A stretch of DNA of 64,000 nt from Branchinecta lynchi (taxonomy: Eukaryota > Arthropoda > Branchiopoda > Anostraca > Branchinectidae), in NCBI GenBank assembly GCA_023053575.1, contig JAKZAP010000006.1, forward strand, positions 20,159,280 through 20,223,279. The letters are read 5' to 3'. The stretch's first letter is position 1. Each line of letters opens with the position of its first letter. The translations under genes and the position numbers were made by a program. Below, piece by piece: positions 46,401 through 56,610 of this stretch. A model generated the notes under the pieces. The model worked only from the letters and a program-made list of their open reading frames with translations, did no database searches and was not told where the DNA came from.

Positions 46401-49400
46401 CAACAACAAAATGAACTGAAAGAAACGTTCCAAGACGGATCAGGTTTGGAAACTGCCATGAACTGGGACACATACCATGATATTCACAGTAAGTGTCGCT
46501 TCTACAGTAGGCCACTCTCCGCAACTAACGGTTATACGCCGTTCATGTAATCCAGTGACGAATTTCCGCCAGATGCTCGAGAGTAACAATAACAATCACA
46601 CGTTAGACCTCAATTCTGGTATATGTTTTCTAAAGGAGGAATAAGCGATTAGGCTTTCGGTCCGCACCGAGTCGCGCATCAGCCCCTTGGAAAAGTCAGT
46701 CAGCACTGAAGTCGGAAGCAAGATTTGACAAACTTGATGAAGTTTGATATAATATGGTTGGCTATAGAGTACGCATACAATCAGAGGCATTTTAAAAGTT
46801 TTAAACATGGCTAGGCCTAAGAAGCAAACCTAAAGAAATTGTAAATAGCCAAACAAACCTGGTTGAACGTACGCGTTGTTAACTTTACACTAGCGCATCA
46901 AGCGGCAAAAAAAAACTTATTCCGAGAGGAACTTTATGAAGGGTATATTCTACCCAGCTTCCTCAGAGGGTACTAGTTTCAGAGGGTAGGAAAACTAAAA
47001 ACAGGACGCAACACTCTAATCAGACCAAACTGTCTCTTGCTTAGAAAGCCAGGCTTCACGTTCCTCGTTTTTGTTTTCGTCAATACATATCCGGAATACT
47101 CTATATAGTGCGAACACAGGATCAGGATTTCCCGGCCGGATTTTCTGCATTTTCATCATCAAGTTGAAATAACTTCATCACCAAGTTGAAATGTTTCAAC
47201 TTGGTGATGAAAGTGCAGGAAATCTGGCCGGGAAATCCTGATGTCCAAAACACGCCAGTGAAGGAAGAAGGAGTAAAGGTGTCCGTACGGCTCAAAATCA
47301 ACGATTCAAATCCTGTGTCAGTCAAATACCGCGATCTTTGGGAGCAGCTGTGACACCACTTCTGCCTTTCTTCCGCTAGATACCGCGAGAGGCCGGAGAC
47401 TTTGCATCGGCAAGGAGAGATAGTCATCAAGAGTATTGCGAAGCCACTTTTGAAGTATCTGAAGGGATCACGGCGTCAAACCCCTGAGATTGCGCAGTCT
47501 TTGGGGGCGTCAGAGTGACAAAACAGACGAAGGGAGATTGATAGGTAAATGGGATTGGTAGGCTAACGATATGCGAAACGATCGCAACTACATTCCCAAA
47601 GAGATGGGTGGCAAACGTCGACATGAGAATCAGGACGGGTGCTTTGACTGTGCGAGAGACCCATATCTTAATGCCATCCTTTATTTCTAGCCATCCATGA
47701 ATATATGGATTACGTTGTTAGCAAGAACTCAGGAATAGCAAAGGTGGAAACATATGGAACCTCAAGCGAAGGACGGGCTCTAAAAGCGGTTAAGATCCAG
47801 TCAGGAAAAGCAAAGAAAACTATATTTATAGAAGCAGGTAAGAATTAGCTCGTATGTATTCATGCCGGCAAAGTCAACACTTAGCCGAGAAACAATCAAT
47901 CAATCTTCAAACAATGTTTACAACGGATGTACAACGTCAGCTACTATTTTTCGTCAGCGATATTTCGGCCCTTCTTGGCAAGGGTCCTCGTCAGGGCTGA
48001 CGAGGACCCTTGCCAAGAAATGCCGAAATATCGCTGATGAAGAATCTTAGCTGACGTATATCCGTTGTAAACAATGTTTGAATATATGTTTCAAAGTCAG
48101 CTTGGGTTCAAAGAATATTTAATCAATCAATCAAATTTAATTCCAAATAGCTAGAGCTAGAAGAGGTGAATAAAATATTTACGAAAAACATAACAACGAC
48201 AGCAAATTAACTAATACACTTACAAGATGACCTGAAATAAATGTTGGAATGAAACTGTGTAAAAATTGGGTTGACGTATTGGCAGGATACGGCAAAAACT
48301 GACTGCCAGTGTTCCTCTCGGACCGACGCACGGATGAAAGGAGGGTAGGGGGGAATAGGTGGCTCATCTGGGGACAATGATGATGCCTCAATGAGAGCCT
48401 CTTCATATGAAGTGTTATAATCACCCAGAATGATTCTAGCTGCTCTCTTTTGGACATTTTCCAGGCGATCAGAGAGCTCTGCAGAAAGAGAAGAGTATGA
48501 AACCGGTGAAGCATATTCTAAACGAGGACGGATATAAGTTTAAAAAAAAAAAGAAACCCGGTCTTCTGATCGACACCTCGTGTATGCGGCACTTTCATTT
48601 CTTGGCTTCCACGTGTATGTACACATTTCTTGCAATTTCTGGTTTACCAAGTGCTCTTGGAAGCCAACATGAGTCAAAACGAGAGATTGCTGACTTTTGC
48701 TTCACACTGGACATTAGCGGATGGCAATCCTGGTAACTGCAATAAAGGAACACAGTCGTAGGCTCCTTGCGTTAAGAACTTAATCGAGTTCTCGAAGTTC
48801 ATGCTGTTGTTTTTTCTTTTAAGGTATTCATGCCCGCGAATGGATCACTCCTGCCACCGCCACGTATTTCCTAAGTGAGTTACTTCTTAAGAAAGAAAAT
48901 GCCCAGCTTGTCGAGGACTTCAACTGGATAATAGTGCCATCTGTGAACCCGGATGGATACCAGCACTCCCGGACATCTAATCGTCTCTGGAGGAAGACTC
49001 GATCCGGCTCCAAGTTAGCCCAAGCGTACGCATTGACCGGAACCACTGCCGTCGAGGTCGAAGCGGACGCTGTCAAGATTGCAAAGAAGTCCAGAGCCTA
49101 TCGCCAGAGCTTCCAATGTATAGGAGTTGACCCAAATCGTAACTGGGGATTCCACTGGAAGGAGGGAGGGAGTTCAACCAACCCTTGTTCAGAAACATAC
49201 GCTGGTCCGAGTGCTTTTTCCGAGCCGGAAACCAAAAGTCTATCGGAGTACGTGTTAGAGAACAATAAGGATGGAAAAATGATTGCCTACTTCGCTGTGC
49301 ATTCTTATTCACAGATGTGGTTGCTGCCTTGGGGTTTTACGACCAATGCAACGGAAGACGTGGCTGACCTGCGGGGCTTGGCCAGGATAGGTGTCAAGGC

Positions 49401-50354
49401 TCTTGAGGGTGTCCACGGAACTCGCTTCAGGATTGGAGCGGTGCCTGATCTTCTCTACATCGCTTCGGGTAAGATTTTATGATTGGCGTGTGGTAGGATT
49501 ATCTAGAGTCAGGTTTCCTTAAAGCCTATTAATGTTGCAGTTCCGTACTGTAAAATCAGAACATCGATAGAGACACTGAACGACCGCGAACATACTTGAA
49601 GGATCATAAAAAAGCGATTCGATCTGCAGACCACTGGGTGAGATTATCAGGCTACTGAACATTCAGAATCTGCCTACTAAGACCGTCCTGAAGTTACGGG
49701 TAAGGTGAATTTGTAGGTGGTCGACCTTACAGTGTCGCTGTTCGCTCAGTCTGGATTGTATTCTTCTCTTCTCTTCTGATGTCATTGATTTCGGGAACAG
49801 AAAAGCAATTGTTCGGAATTCCCGAAATGGCACCAAAATACGGCTTTCACCGGAACTACTCGGAAATCCTATTCTCTTTATGAAGAGATGTTTGTTACAT
49901 ACTGATGTAAGTGTAAGTGTTAGAAATGTAATAGATATTGCATTATGATAGTAAAAAATTATTAACATTCTATTTAAATGCAAACGTATTTATAATATAA
50001 AAAGTATTGCATTATGGAACAGCATTTTGGTAGGCTACAGTTAAATACTTTTCTTAGGGCCTGACGTGACCGATATATATTTGGAAAAGCGTTTGGGGTT
50101 CGACTGTGAATCAGTCGGAATCACCGTGGGTGGTGATTCAGTAACCTTCAGAATTTCTGATTAGAAACTATATCTCTTTCCTCCAAGGTTCATCTCACGA
50201 CTGGGCCAAAGGAGCGGCAGGTGTGAAGTACTCGTATACTCTAGAGCTGAGAGACAGGGGCATCCATGGATTTATCTTACCACCGAAGTATATTCAGCCT
50301 ACCGTCGAGGAGACGTGGGCAGCAGTGAAAGCTTGTGCAGAAAATCTCAGATGA
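43429..50354 (+). CDS. secreted M14A metallocarboxypeptidase (CPA/CPB-like), complete, 6 exons
   Basis: Exons 43429-43548, 44804-45046, 46391-46490, 47691-47837, 48824-49468 and 50188-50354 splice in phase to 473 codons plus TGA (vertebrate pancreatic enzymes ~417-419). Residues ~1-20 form a signal peptide; an activation propeptide follows (from VLRFQVKSLGE). The mature domain starts near NWDTYHDIH. Zinc ligands H206 and E209 (GIHAREW) and H363 (HSYSQ); substrate residues R260, N308 and R309 (DPNRNW); Y415; catalytic E438 in LELRD; conserved disulfide pair C302/C325. Hydrolyses C-terminal residues of peptides, probably a digestive zymogen. Oddities: ~30 extra residues between the RLWRKTR motif and the first cysteine, and His422 at the position that sets S1' specificity (Ile in CPA, Asp in CPB). 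Confidence 0.94.
43625..43960 (+). mobile_element. LINE 3'-end remnant
   Basis: 'attcaagatgcaagtgctac' (shared with 28609) leads to 'tttactccgcctttccaaaa', 'ggcgggtcattaataaatta' and a (CTTA)n tail. It lies in carboxypeptidase intron 1. Confidence 0.6.
45245..45690. mobile_element. LINE-like remnants, both orientations
   Basis: A reverse-oriented 3' end ('tttatttatttatttgtgac', 'ccgctttttgtataacagcg') is followed by a block shared with 28037 ('tgctctttaagcccgagccc'). Decayed, in carboxypeptidase intron 2. Confidence 0.45.
47118..47248. repeat. short foldback hairpin
   Basis: 'atcaggatttcccggccgga' with 'ttctgcattttcatcatcaa' is mirrored by 'tggtgatgaaagtgcaggaa' with 'tctggccgggaaatcctgat'. 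Arms are about 50 bp, with an extra duplicated 'catcaccaagttgaaat' piece. It lies in carboxypeptidase intron 3. Confidence 0.65.
47905..48092. repeat. near-perfect ~90-bp-arm palindrome related to family F
   Basis: 'aaacaatgtttacaacggat' ... 'cttggcaagggtcctcgtca' is mirrored by 'tgacgaggacccttgccaag' ... 'atccgttgtaaacaatgttt', with almost no loop (centre near 47997). A family F terminus ('gtcagcttgggttcaaagaa') follows at ~48095. It lies in carboxypeptidase intron 4. Confidence 0.8.
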
Positions 50355-50499
50355 CTACTTTGAATTTGCATTTATTCATTAAACGTACCTTCGGCCACTT
50401 TAGTTATGGACCCACCGCATAATGCTGGCAAATCGCGGGTTGTCCACTAAACATCTACTCGAGAACAACCCAAAAGAAATCTCCTTGACAAAAAAAATT

Positions 50500-50975
50500 C
50501 CAAGCACGAACAAGAGGTACGAGCTCAGATGGCACTTTCTTTCAAGTAGATGGTGCAAATGAGTAAATAAGAACATCCCCCCCCCCCGCGTTGAAACATA
50601 CGGTTCCGACCTGGTGGGATACTGGATATCTGCTCGTATAACCCATTAAGTTTCACCGTCTGAAAGCATTCCCAGAAACTTCTGGTACCCCTCCCGCTCT
50701 CCCCATCGAGGCCAAATCCGGCCGGGACCCGAAAATAGATCATCTAGTTATAGAACATATGACCTTCGTACCTTCCAAGTTTCATCCGAATCGCTCTTCT
50801 CGTTTGACGCCTATAGGGGTGCCACAAATCCCACCACCCGCCAACTCCCCCCAGCCTGCTCGAATTCTCCTAAAAAAGCTATCTACGGTATTTTATTTGA
50901 TCACTCATGAAGTTTCACTCAAATCAGATCATTTTTCGAGAAGTGCTGGACAGCAAACTGTTCAAATCCCCATGC
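50500..50975 (-). repeat. family B repeat, truncated copy B3
   Basis: Starts 'gaacaagaggtacgagctca' and GATGGCACTT, then units with 'ccaagtttcatccgaatcg' and C-rich tracts. Starts about 150 bp after the carboxypeptidase stop codon. Confidence 0.6.
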
Positions 50976-51188
50976 CACGTAATAGTTAGATATTTATGTG
51001 ACGACATAACTTATACAAGGAACTTCTCTATGACAAATAAACCAGAAATAGCATTTTTTTTTTGTATTTACATGTCTAGGGATTGTTTTTGTTCTCGTGG
51101 TCTCACAATGATACAATCGACACACGAACCGCTCGAGGTGTTCAGACGAGTACAGCCGCCAAGAGGGGAGAAGTGGAATGAATGTGAC

Positions 51189-51811
51189 CAGTGTTGCGAT
51201 GGGTGGTCCAACTGTACCAGATTCAGTACTTTTTCTCGACTTGTACATCTGTACAGCTTTAAGTCCGAAAATTAGTACAATTACGTGGGACTGGTACAAG
51301 TTCAGTACATTTTCTCTGAAACTAGGAAAACGACCTTGACTACTTGACTTATTTACCTAGAGCTCTAACTCGGAAGAGGCATTTCTGTGTCCGTATGGCT
51401 TAAGGATCCAGCCGAATTTCTTCGCGACCCAACCACTTTTCCTTTCTGTCATATTTTGTGTGACTTTCCAGCTCCTAGTTACATAGGCTTGGCAGAACTA
51501 ATTTACCTCGACAGGGACATTTGGTCTTGAGCACTCCTTCCTGCCAAGCTCTATCCTCAAAGACACAAAGGTGCGGAAGAAGGAGGATGGAAAAGAAAAT
51601 GGGAGCCAACGGGAAAGAGAGAAAAATAAACGAAAAGATATATATTTGTTCAATGAACAAACATGATATTCGTTCACTTGTATCGATTAGTGGAGTACCG
51701 CGATGGAAGATGCTAAAAAAAAAAAAATTGGAGTCTGGTACATTTTTTACCAGGAAGTACATTTTTAGACCGATGTCTAGTACAGTTCAAATAATCAATA
51801 TGGCAACACTG
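51189..51811. mobile_element. possible hAT-like element
   Basis: Ends CAGTGTTGCGAT and, reversed, CAGTGTTGCCAT; flanks AATGTGAC and ACAGTGAC agree at 6 of 8. The interior repeats a 'cagtactttttctc'/'ggtacattttttacc' theme. No transposase. Confidence 0.5.
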
Positions 51812-51954
51812 ACAGTGACAGTATGGTGCTAATGGCCAGAAAGAGATGTCATATTATATGATTTCGTGATTAGGCCATAGGGCTTAAATAAAGTAGGACC
51901 TCTAACAGGACTCGAATACCGAAATCGCGTAGACCGTCCAGGGCCTAATGGAAA

Positions 51955-54127
51955 AACAAGAACAAAGGTTTCGATGGGATCCCAAAAATCTAATATTTGA
52001 TCCAGATAATCGGGCCTTGTCTTCGCCAGGCTAATCACCAGGGAAAACGAAGTTCAGGTATACTGACCGAAGCTTCCTGCTTACTTCTGCCAAGTTTCCG
52101 GTTTCGGCCGAATTCCGAGGGAACTAATTGTCCAGCAAAAAAAGAAAATTCAAAAACGACTTTAGCGTATCTCCTTATCTCTATAAAGAACGTCTAATCA
52201 ACTTCAAATAAAACTTTAACTTATAACAAAAAGTCCGGTTACAACCGGACTCCGGACGAATTATATGTCCGGGTAAATAAGACCAAAGGTTTCGATGGGA
52301 TCCAAAAAATTCAATATTTGATCCATACAATTGGGTCTTGTCTTCGCCAGATCCAGTCTTCGCAAGACTCCTTGAACATTTTTACTATTAAAATTCAGAA
52401 ACAGATTAAGGCCAAATAGCTAATCATCTCAGAAAACCAAGTTCAGATGTGGATTCAGCATGTGTGTTTACGCCTATAAGTCATATCTGTTTTGAACCAG
52501 GCTCCAGCCGGATTCCGGTTGAACTATATGTCGGGGTAAAAAATGATTGTCACACACGGATTCAGCATCTCTTCTTACCCCTAAATCGGATATCTAATCA
52601 ACTACAAATAAAACTTTAACTTTTAAGAAATTTCCGGTTTTGGCCGGATTCCGGGCGAACTAATTGTCCAGGTAGAAAATTGTTTTCACAGAAGTGTTCA
52701 GCATGTTTTTTTACACCTATATTGAACATCTAATCAACTCCAAATAAAGCTTTTATTTCTTACAAACTTTCCGGTTTTGGCCTTATTTCGGACGAACTAC
52801 GTATCCGGCAAGAAAATAGTTTTCACCATCGAGTTCAACATATCTTCCTACCCCTAAATCGAACATCTAATTTACTTATAACAGACTTTCCGGTTTTGGC
52901 CGGGTTCCGGGCGAACTACTTGTCTGATGACAAAATGGTTTTCACAATCGTGTTCAGCATGTCTTCTTACCCCCCCCCCCCACTAATCGACTGTCACATT
53001 ATCTGTTTAAAAATATCTCATTTGTCCCTTAATTTAAACCCCCACCCCTAAATGTAGGGCTACAGAGCCCATCTACGAACTTGACCTTACTCTTGACCCA
53101 AAGACTCCTCACACCAAGTTTCATCAAAATATCTCATTCCCTTCGAGAGTCATAGCACGCATAGACGGACAACTTTTGCGATGTCATAGGTATCCCTCCA
53201 CTTATGTTTTGGGATCCCAAAAATTATTGTCAGATACAGACTCAGCCTCTCTTCTTACCCCTAAGTCTGTCATCTAAAAAATGTCAGGTTTTGCCCGGAT
53301 TCCGGGCGAACCAGTTGTCCGGGTAGAAAATGCTTTTGACAGAAGTGTTCAGCATGTCTTCTTACCCCTAAATCGAACATATAATCAACTTCAAATGAAA
53401 CTTTTAACTAACTTTCCGATTTTTGCCGGATTCTGGACGAACTACTTGTCCGGCGAGAAAATGGTTTTCAATAGTTGCGTTTTTGATCCGAATTCTCCGT
53501 TCCGAATTCCCGCTTCTGAATTCTCGATTCTCGTACAAATTACCGTTGCTGCTCCTCTGACTTCTCCATTCTCGCTTTTGACAAAAACACTAATTTTGCA
53601 GCTCGTCGCAACCCGGTATACGTGTATATTCATATTGAACACCCGAACTCTGTTGACCAGTCAGGGAGGAGAACAGAGAGAGGAAACTTCACCATCTGAG
53701 CAAACTCTCGATTCTGCAGAATCGCGAGGCTTTACCCGTTCTCGATTCCGACAAAAACGCAAGAAAAGGAGAATTCACTTCATCTGAATAGTCCAAAAAC
53801 GCGAAATAGGAGAATCGCGGGGAGAATTCGGATCAAAAACGCAACTAATATCGTGCTCAGCATGTCTTCTTACCCCATAACCGACTATCACATTAGCTGT
53901 TTAAAAATATTTTGTTTGCCCCTTAATTTGAACCCCCTCACCACCCCTAAATGTGGGGCTACATAGCCCATCTACGAACTTGACCTTACCCTTGACCCAA
54001 AGAACCCTCACACCAAGTTTCATCAAAATATCTCATTCCCTTCGAGAGTTATCGTGCTCACAGACAGACGGACAACTTTTGCGATGTCATAGGTATCCCT
54101 CCACTTACGTTTTGGGATCCCAAAAAC
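51955..54127 (-). repeat. family A repeats A8-A10, three adjacent reverse copies
   Basis: Right-terminal sequence ('aaaggtttcgatgggatccc') occurs at ~51965 and ~52290, and left-terminal sequence ('tccctccacttatgttttgg' with GATCCCAAAA) at ~53205 and ~54105. This indicates one truncated and two fuller copies head to tail. Internal units repeat 'cttcttacccctaaatcgaa' and 'ttttggccggattccgg'. A MITE interrupts the last copy. Confidence 0.7.
53474..53845. mobile_element. TA-flanked MITE with perfect 25-bp inverted termini
   Basis: The left 25 bases starting GTTGCGTTTTTGATCCG are the exact reverse complement of the right 25 bases ending CGGATCAAAAACGCAAC, with TA outside each. 372 bp; the interior is rich in 'gaattctcgattc'-like repeats. 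The first twelve bases equal the terminus of family D, so the two probably share a transposase. Inserted in family A copy A10. Confidence 0.85.
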
Positions 54128-55123
54128 AACAAAGGAAAACTAGAGAATCAATTTGTGAGGGAAATAGCCTTTGAGATAAAAACAATAGTACATTAGTGAA
54201 CTGCAAAACAAAACCTCTCAGGTTAGATTTAGGACCGGGACTTGCGGGTTAAAATCCCACTTCTGGAGCATTCGTATTGTTCAGTGCAACACCGCTATTG
54301 CTCGGACGGTGTATATAAATAAATCATCTAGGGCGTCTTTTGACACCACTCACCAATTTTCCCTCCAATAGGATCACCCTTTCGCAACTTACACACGTCA
54401 CGGATTTCCCATCCCTCTCCCGCCGATGGCTGATGTCGAGAAAGGAAAGTTTCCTATAGCATTTGGTTGGGTCATTTATAGCCGATACCTGTGCCAAGCT
54501 GGCTAAGCTTCATCGTCCCATTACTTGTCCGATATTAGCTTGTGAAAGTGCCTAACCTAGCATAACCCGGACCGACGGATAGACAGAAATTACGATTGCT
54601 ATAATGACATTTCGCCAAAGGGGAAAGAGGGCAAATGACAAAAACATCCCCTCCAAATAAAATTTCACTAATAAATAGCCTGCAGTAGCCAATTATCGGA
54701 TTTTCTGTCGGAGTCATAATATGCTGTCTTGATTCTTCACCCGAGTGGTAAGGTAAGTGCTGTTCGAGGGTCCCGGCTGTGGTTATTTGGAGACAGGACT
54801 GCAGGGATTAAGCAAACCAAAATACTGTAACTGCCTAAAGTCTAAAAGTTGCGGTTCTTCCTGGGTTCTTTCGGGAGTGTACGAGAAAAAAAAAACTGAA
54901 CATAGTATTTTCTGTGTGCAACGAATTCACCGCTATGTAAACCCAATTAAGAGGCGCCAATTTCGAATCTGGTAAGTGCATGAGTCCTGGCCCTGGCATC
55001 AAACCCATGATCTCTTGCCCATCCTGACTGGCAGAAGCTGATAAGAGCTGGGTTGCTATGTGCGGAAGGGTTGCTTGGTGAGTACACCCTGCTGCAGTCT
55101 GGCTGCAGTATCCTCAAATTATG
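54128..55123. other. unassigned intergenic DNA
   Basis: No exon or repeat family recognised. A 'cacccgagtggtaagg' stretch near 54737 looks like a tRNA A box, but no matching B box at the right distance follows. Confidence 0.35.
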
Positions 55124-55125
55124 TA

Positions 55126-55547
55126 CTGTAGAGGTATGCTTATGTGAACGTTTGCTAACAGTGAACGATCGCGAAGACAAAACTAAAACCCAGACCAGGC
55201 ATTTTTTCCTATAAATACTAGTAATCGTCACTCACGCTTTGGTCACTTTTTGAATATTTTGCTAATTCACCATTCACCTATGAAATGACACCTCTGTTTT
55301 GAGAAGATGGTGTTCCGAACCGTCAGATGCCTTCAAAAGAGGAAGGACCTTCTTAATAAAGTCAAAATAACAAAAATTCAACTGAATTTCTGCTTCAAGT
55401 TTGTGCCAGGATAACCCTGAAATAGTTGGTTGTTAGCTAATATCAAGTTTGTCATTTTTCTTTTCCATTTTACTCTTTTATATGCAAGTAAGAAAGCCAA
55501 GGTAGTGGAACAGCTAAAAAAGTGTTCAAATAAGCATACCTCTACTG
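55126..55547. mobile_element. mariner-like MITE (TA-flanked, 422 bp)
   Basis: TA at 55124-55125 and 55548-55549. Termini CTGTAGAGGTATGCTTATGT and, reversed, CAGTAGAGGTATGCTTATTT. Same family as 18739-18953. No ORF. Confidence 0.75.
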
Positions 55548-55549
55548 TA

Positions 55550-56230
55550 GTAGATGTATTCTAGCAGCCATAGAAGCAGCTACATGAAACTATAGGGGGT
55601 GCATGTTCTTTTAAATAGCTTTCCTGTTTCCATTTCTTGTACCCTAAAAGTGGGCTGTGGTAACTGGGTGGTAAGGGATGTCCCCATCGTGCCCCTGGGT
55701 GGCAGCTGGGAGTTGGTGTTGCCCTGTTACAAGATTAAATAAAACCTGGCACGATAGATGAAATTGTAGCTATGAAGCAGGGTTATTAACTACTGTAATC
55801 CTTAGACCAGATGTAGCAGTCGGTAAGCAGTAATTAATGTTGATTTAAAAGTGTAGTAGACTGGTATAACTCTGGAGAATAAAGGGTACACATACCTATG
55901 AGTACCCTCACCCCTGGGGACATGCAGGGGCATCACTATGGGGGGGGGGGGAGGGGGGGGGACTCCCCCCCCTAAAGGCCCCCCCCCTAAAGGTCCTGAG
56001 AAATTACTTTCGTCGGGTGAAAATAGTTATATAAAGGGGGTTCTGGCTCACCCTCCCCCCAATTTCAAAACCCCATTTTAAGATCAATTTATTAAATTTT
56101 AACATCCTTTTTACCAAATTATCCCCCTTTTTAAGAACATTTTTATTTTCTTACTTCCAAAATAAAGGATACAAGAAATGAGAAATATTACCCTTTACTA
56201 CATATAAAATACTACAATATACACTACTTC
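55550..56230. other. left flank of the viral element, with G/C runs
   Basis: Holds a hAT-style end CAGGGGCATCACTA at 55925 next to long G and C runs; its partner end is not visible. The true left terminus of the Maverick-like element should lie between here and 56264, but I could not pin an inverted repeat or target duplication. Confidence 0.35.
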
Positions 56231-56264
56231 TTTTTTTTTACATTTTTCATTTTTTATTCAAATA

Positions 56265-56573
56265 TTACTGAGTAAACAGTTCTAAATCCACATATGTTTC
56301 TTTGTTCTTGTTTTCGCGTACAATAGGCTGCAAAACCAGATTTTTCTTTAAAAGTAATTCGTTAGCAATGGCATTATATTTCTGAGTTATAAACAAATCA
56401 CAGGGTTTGTCATTATGATTAATGACTACAACCAACTTATCACCATATTTTGTCTTAGCAATTCTCATTTTAACAATAGCATATTTCAAACCTAACACTA
56501 GTTCTTCTTTCCTGATTGTCTCATTGTATTTATTCATTCTGATTGTATTCAAGACTTCCTTTGTGGACTCCAT
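56265..56573 (-). CDS. small viral-element protein, 102 aa, unknown function
   Basis: Intact ORF beginning at an ATG inside the conserved TAATAAATGG start context. It is the last gene of the block, 37 bp after the major capsid gene. A middle block (LKYAIVKMRIAKTKYGDKL) reads like a beta-rich small domain of the type seen in other animal Polinton-like elements, possibly OB-like, but that is a guess from pattern. No cysteines in pairs, no signal peptide, no membrane segment. Function not recognised. Confidence 0.75.
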   Translation of the reverse strand: MESTKEVLNTIRMNKYNETIRKEELVLGLKYAIVKMRIAKTKYGDKLVVVINHNDKPCDLFITQKYNAIANELLLKKNLVLQPIVRENKNKETYVDLELFTQ

Positions 56574-56610
56574 TTATTAGGGGATGATTTTATTAAATAA
56601 AAATCCAGGC

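Noticed and set aside
52000..53250. Spaced, regular internal units of family A considered as a CRISPR-like array
   Set aside because: Units are ~137 bp, degenerate throughout, with no unique spacers, and the genome is eukaryotic.
53281..53787. 168-aa plus-strand frame
   Set aside because: Runs across a family A repeat into a MITE; composition follows the repeats, no domain.
54735..54800. tRNA-like A box (gagtggtaagg) suggesting a tRNA or SINE
   Set aside because: No B box at a usable distance and no cloverleaf can be drawn.
55925..55990. CAGGGGCATCACTA plus G/C runs as the left terminus of the Maverick-like element
   Set aside because: Looks like a hAT-type end, not a Polinton terminus, and no partner end or target duplication is visible in the window.
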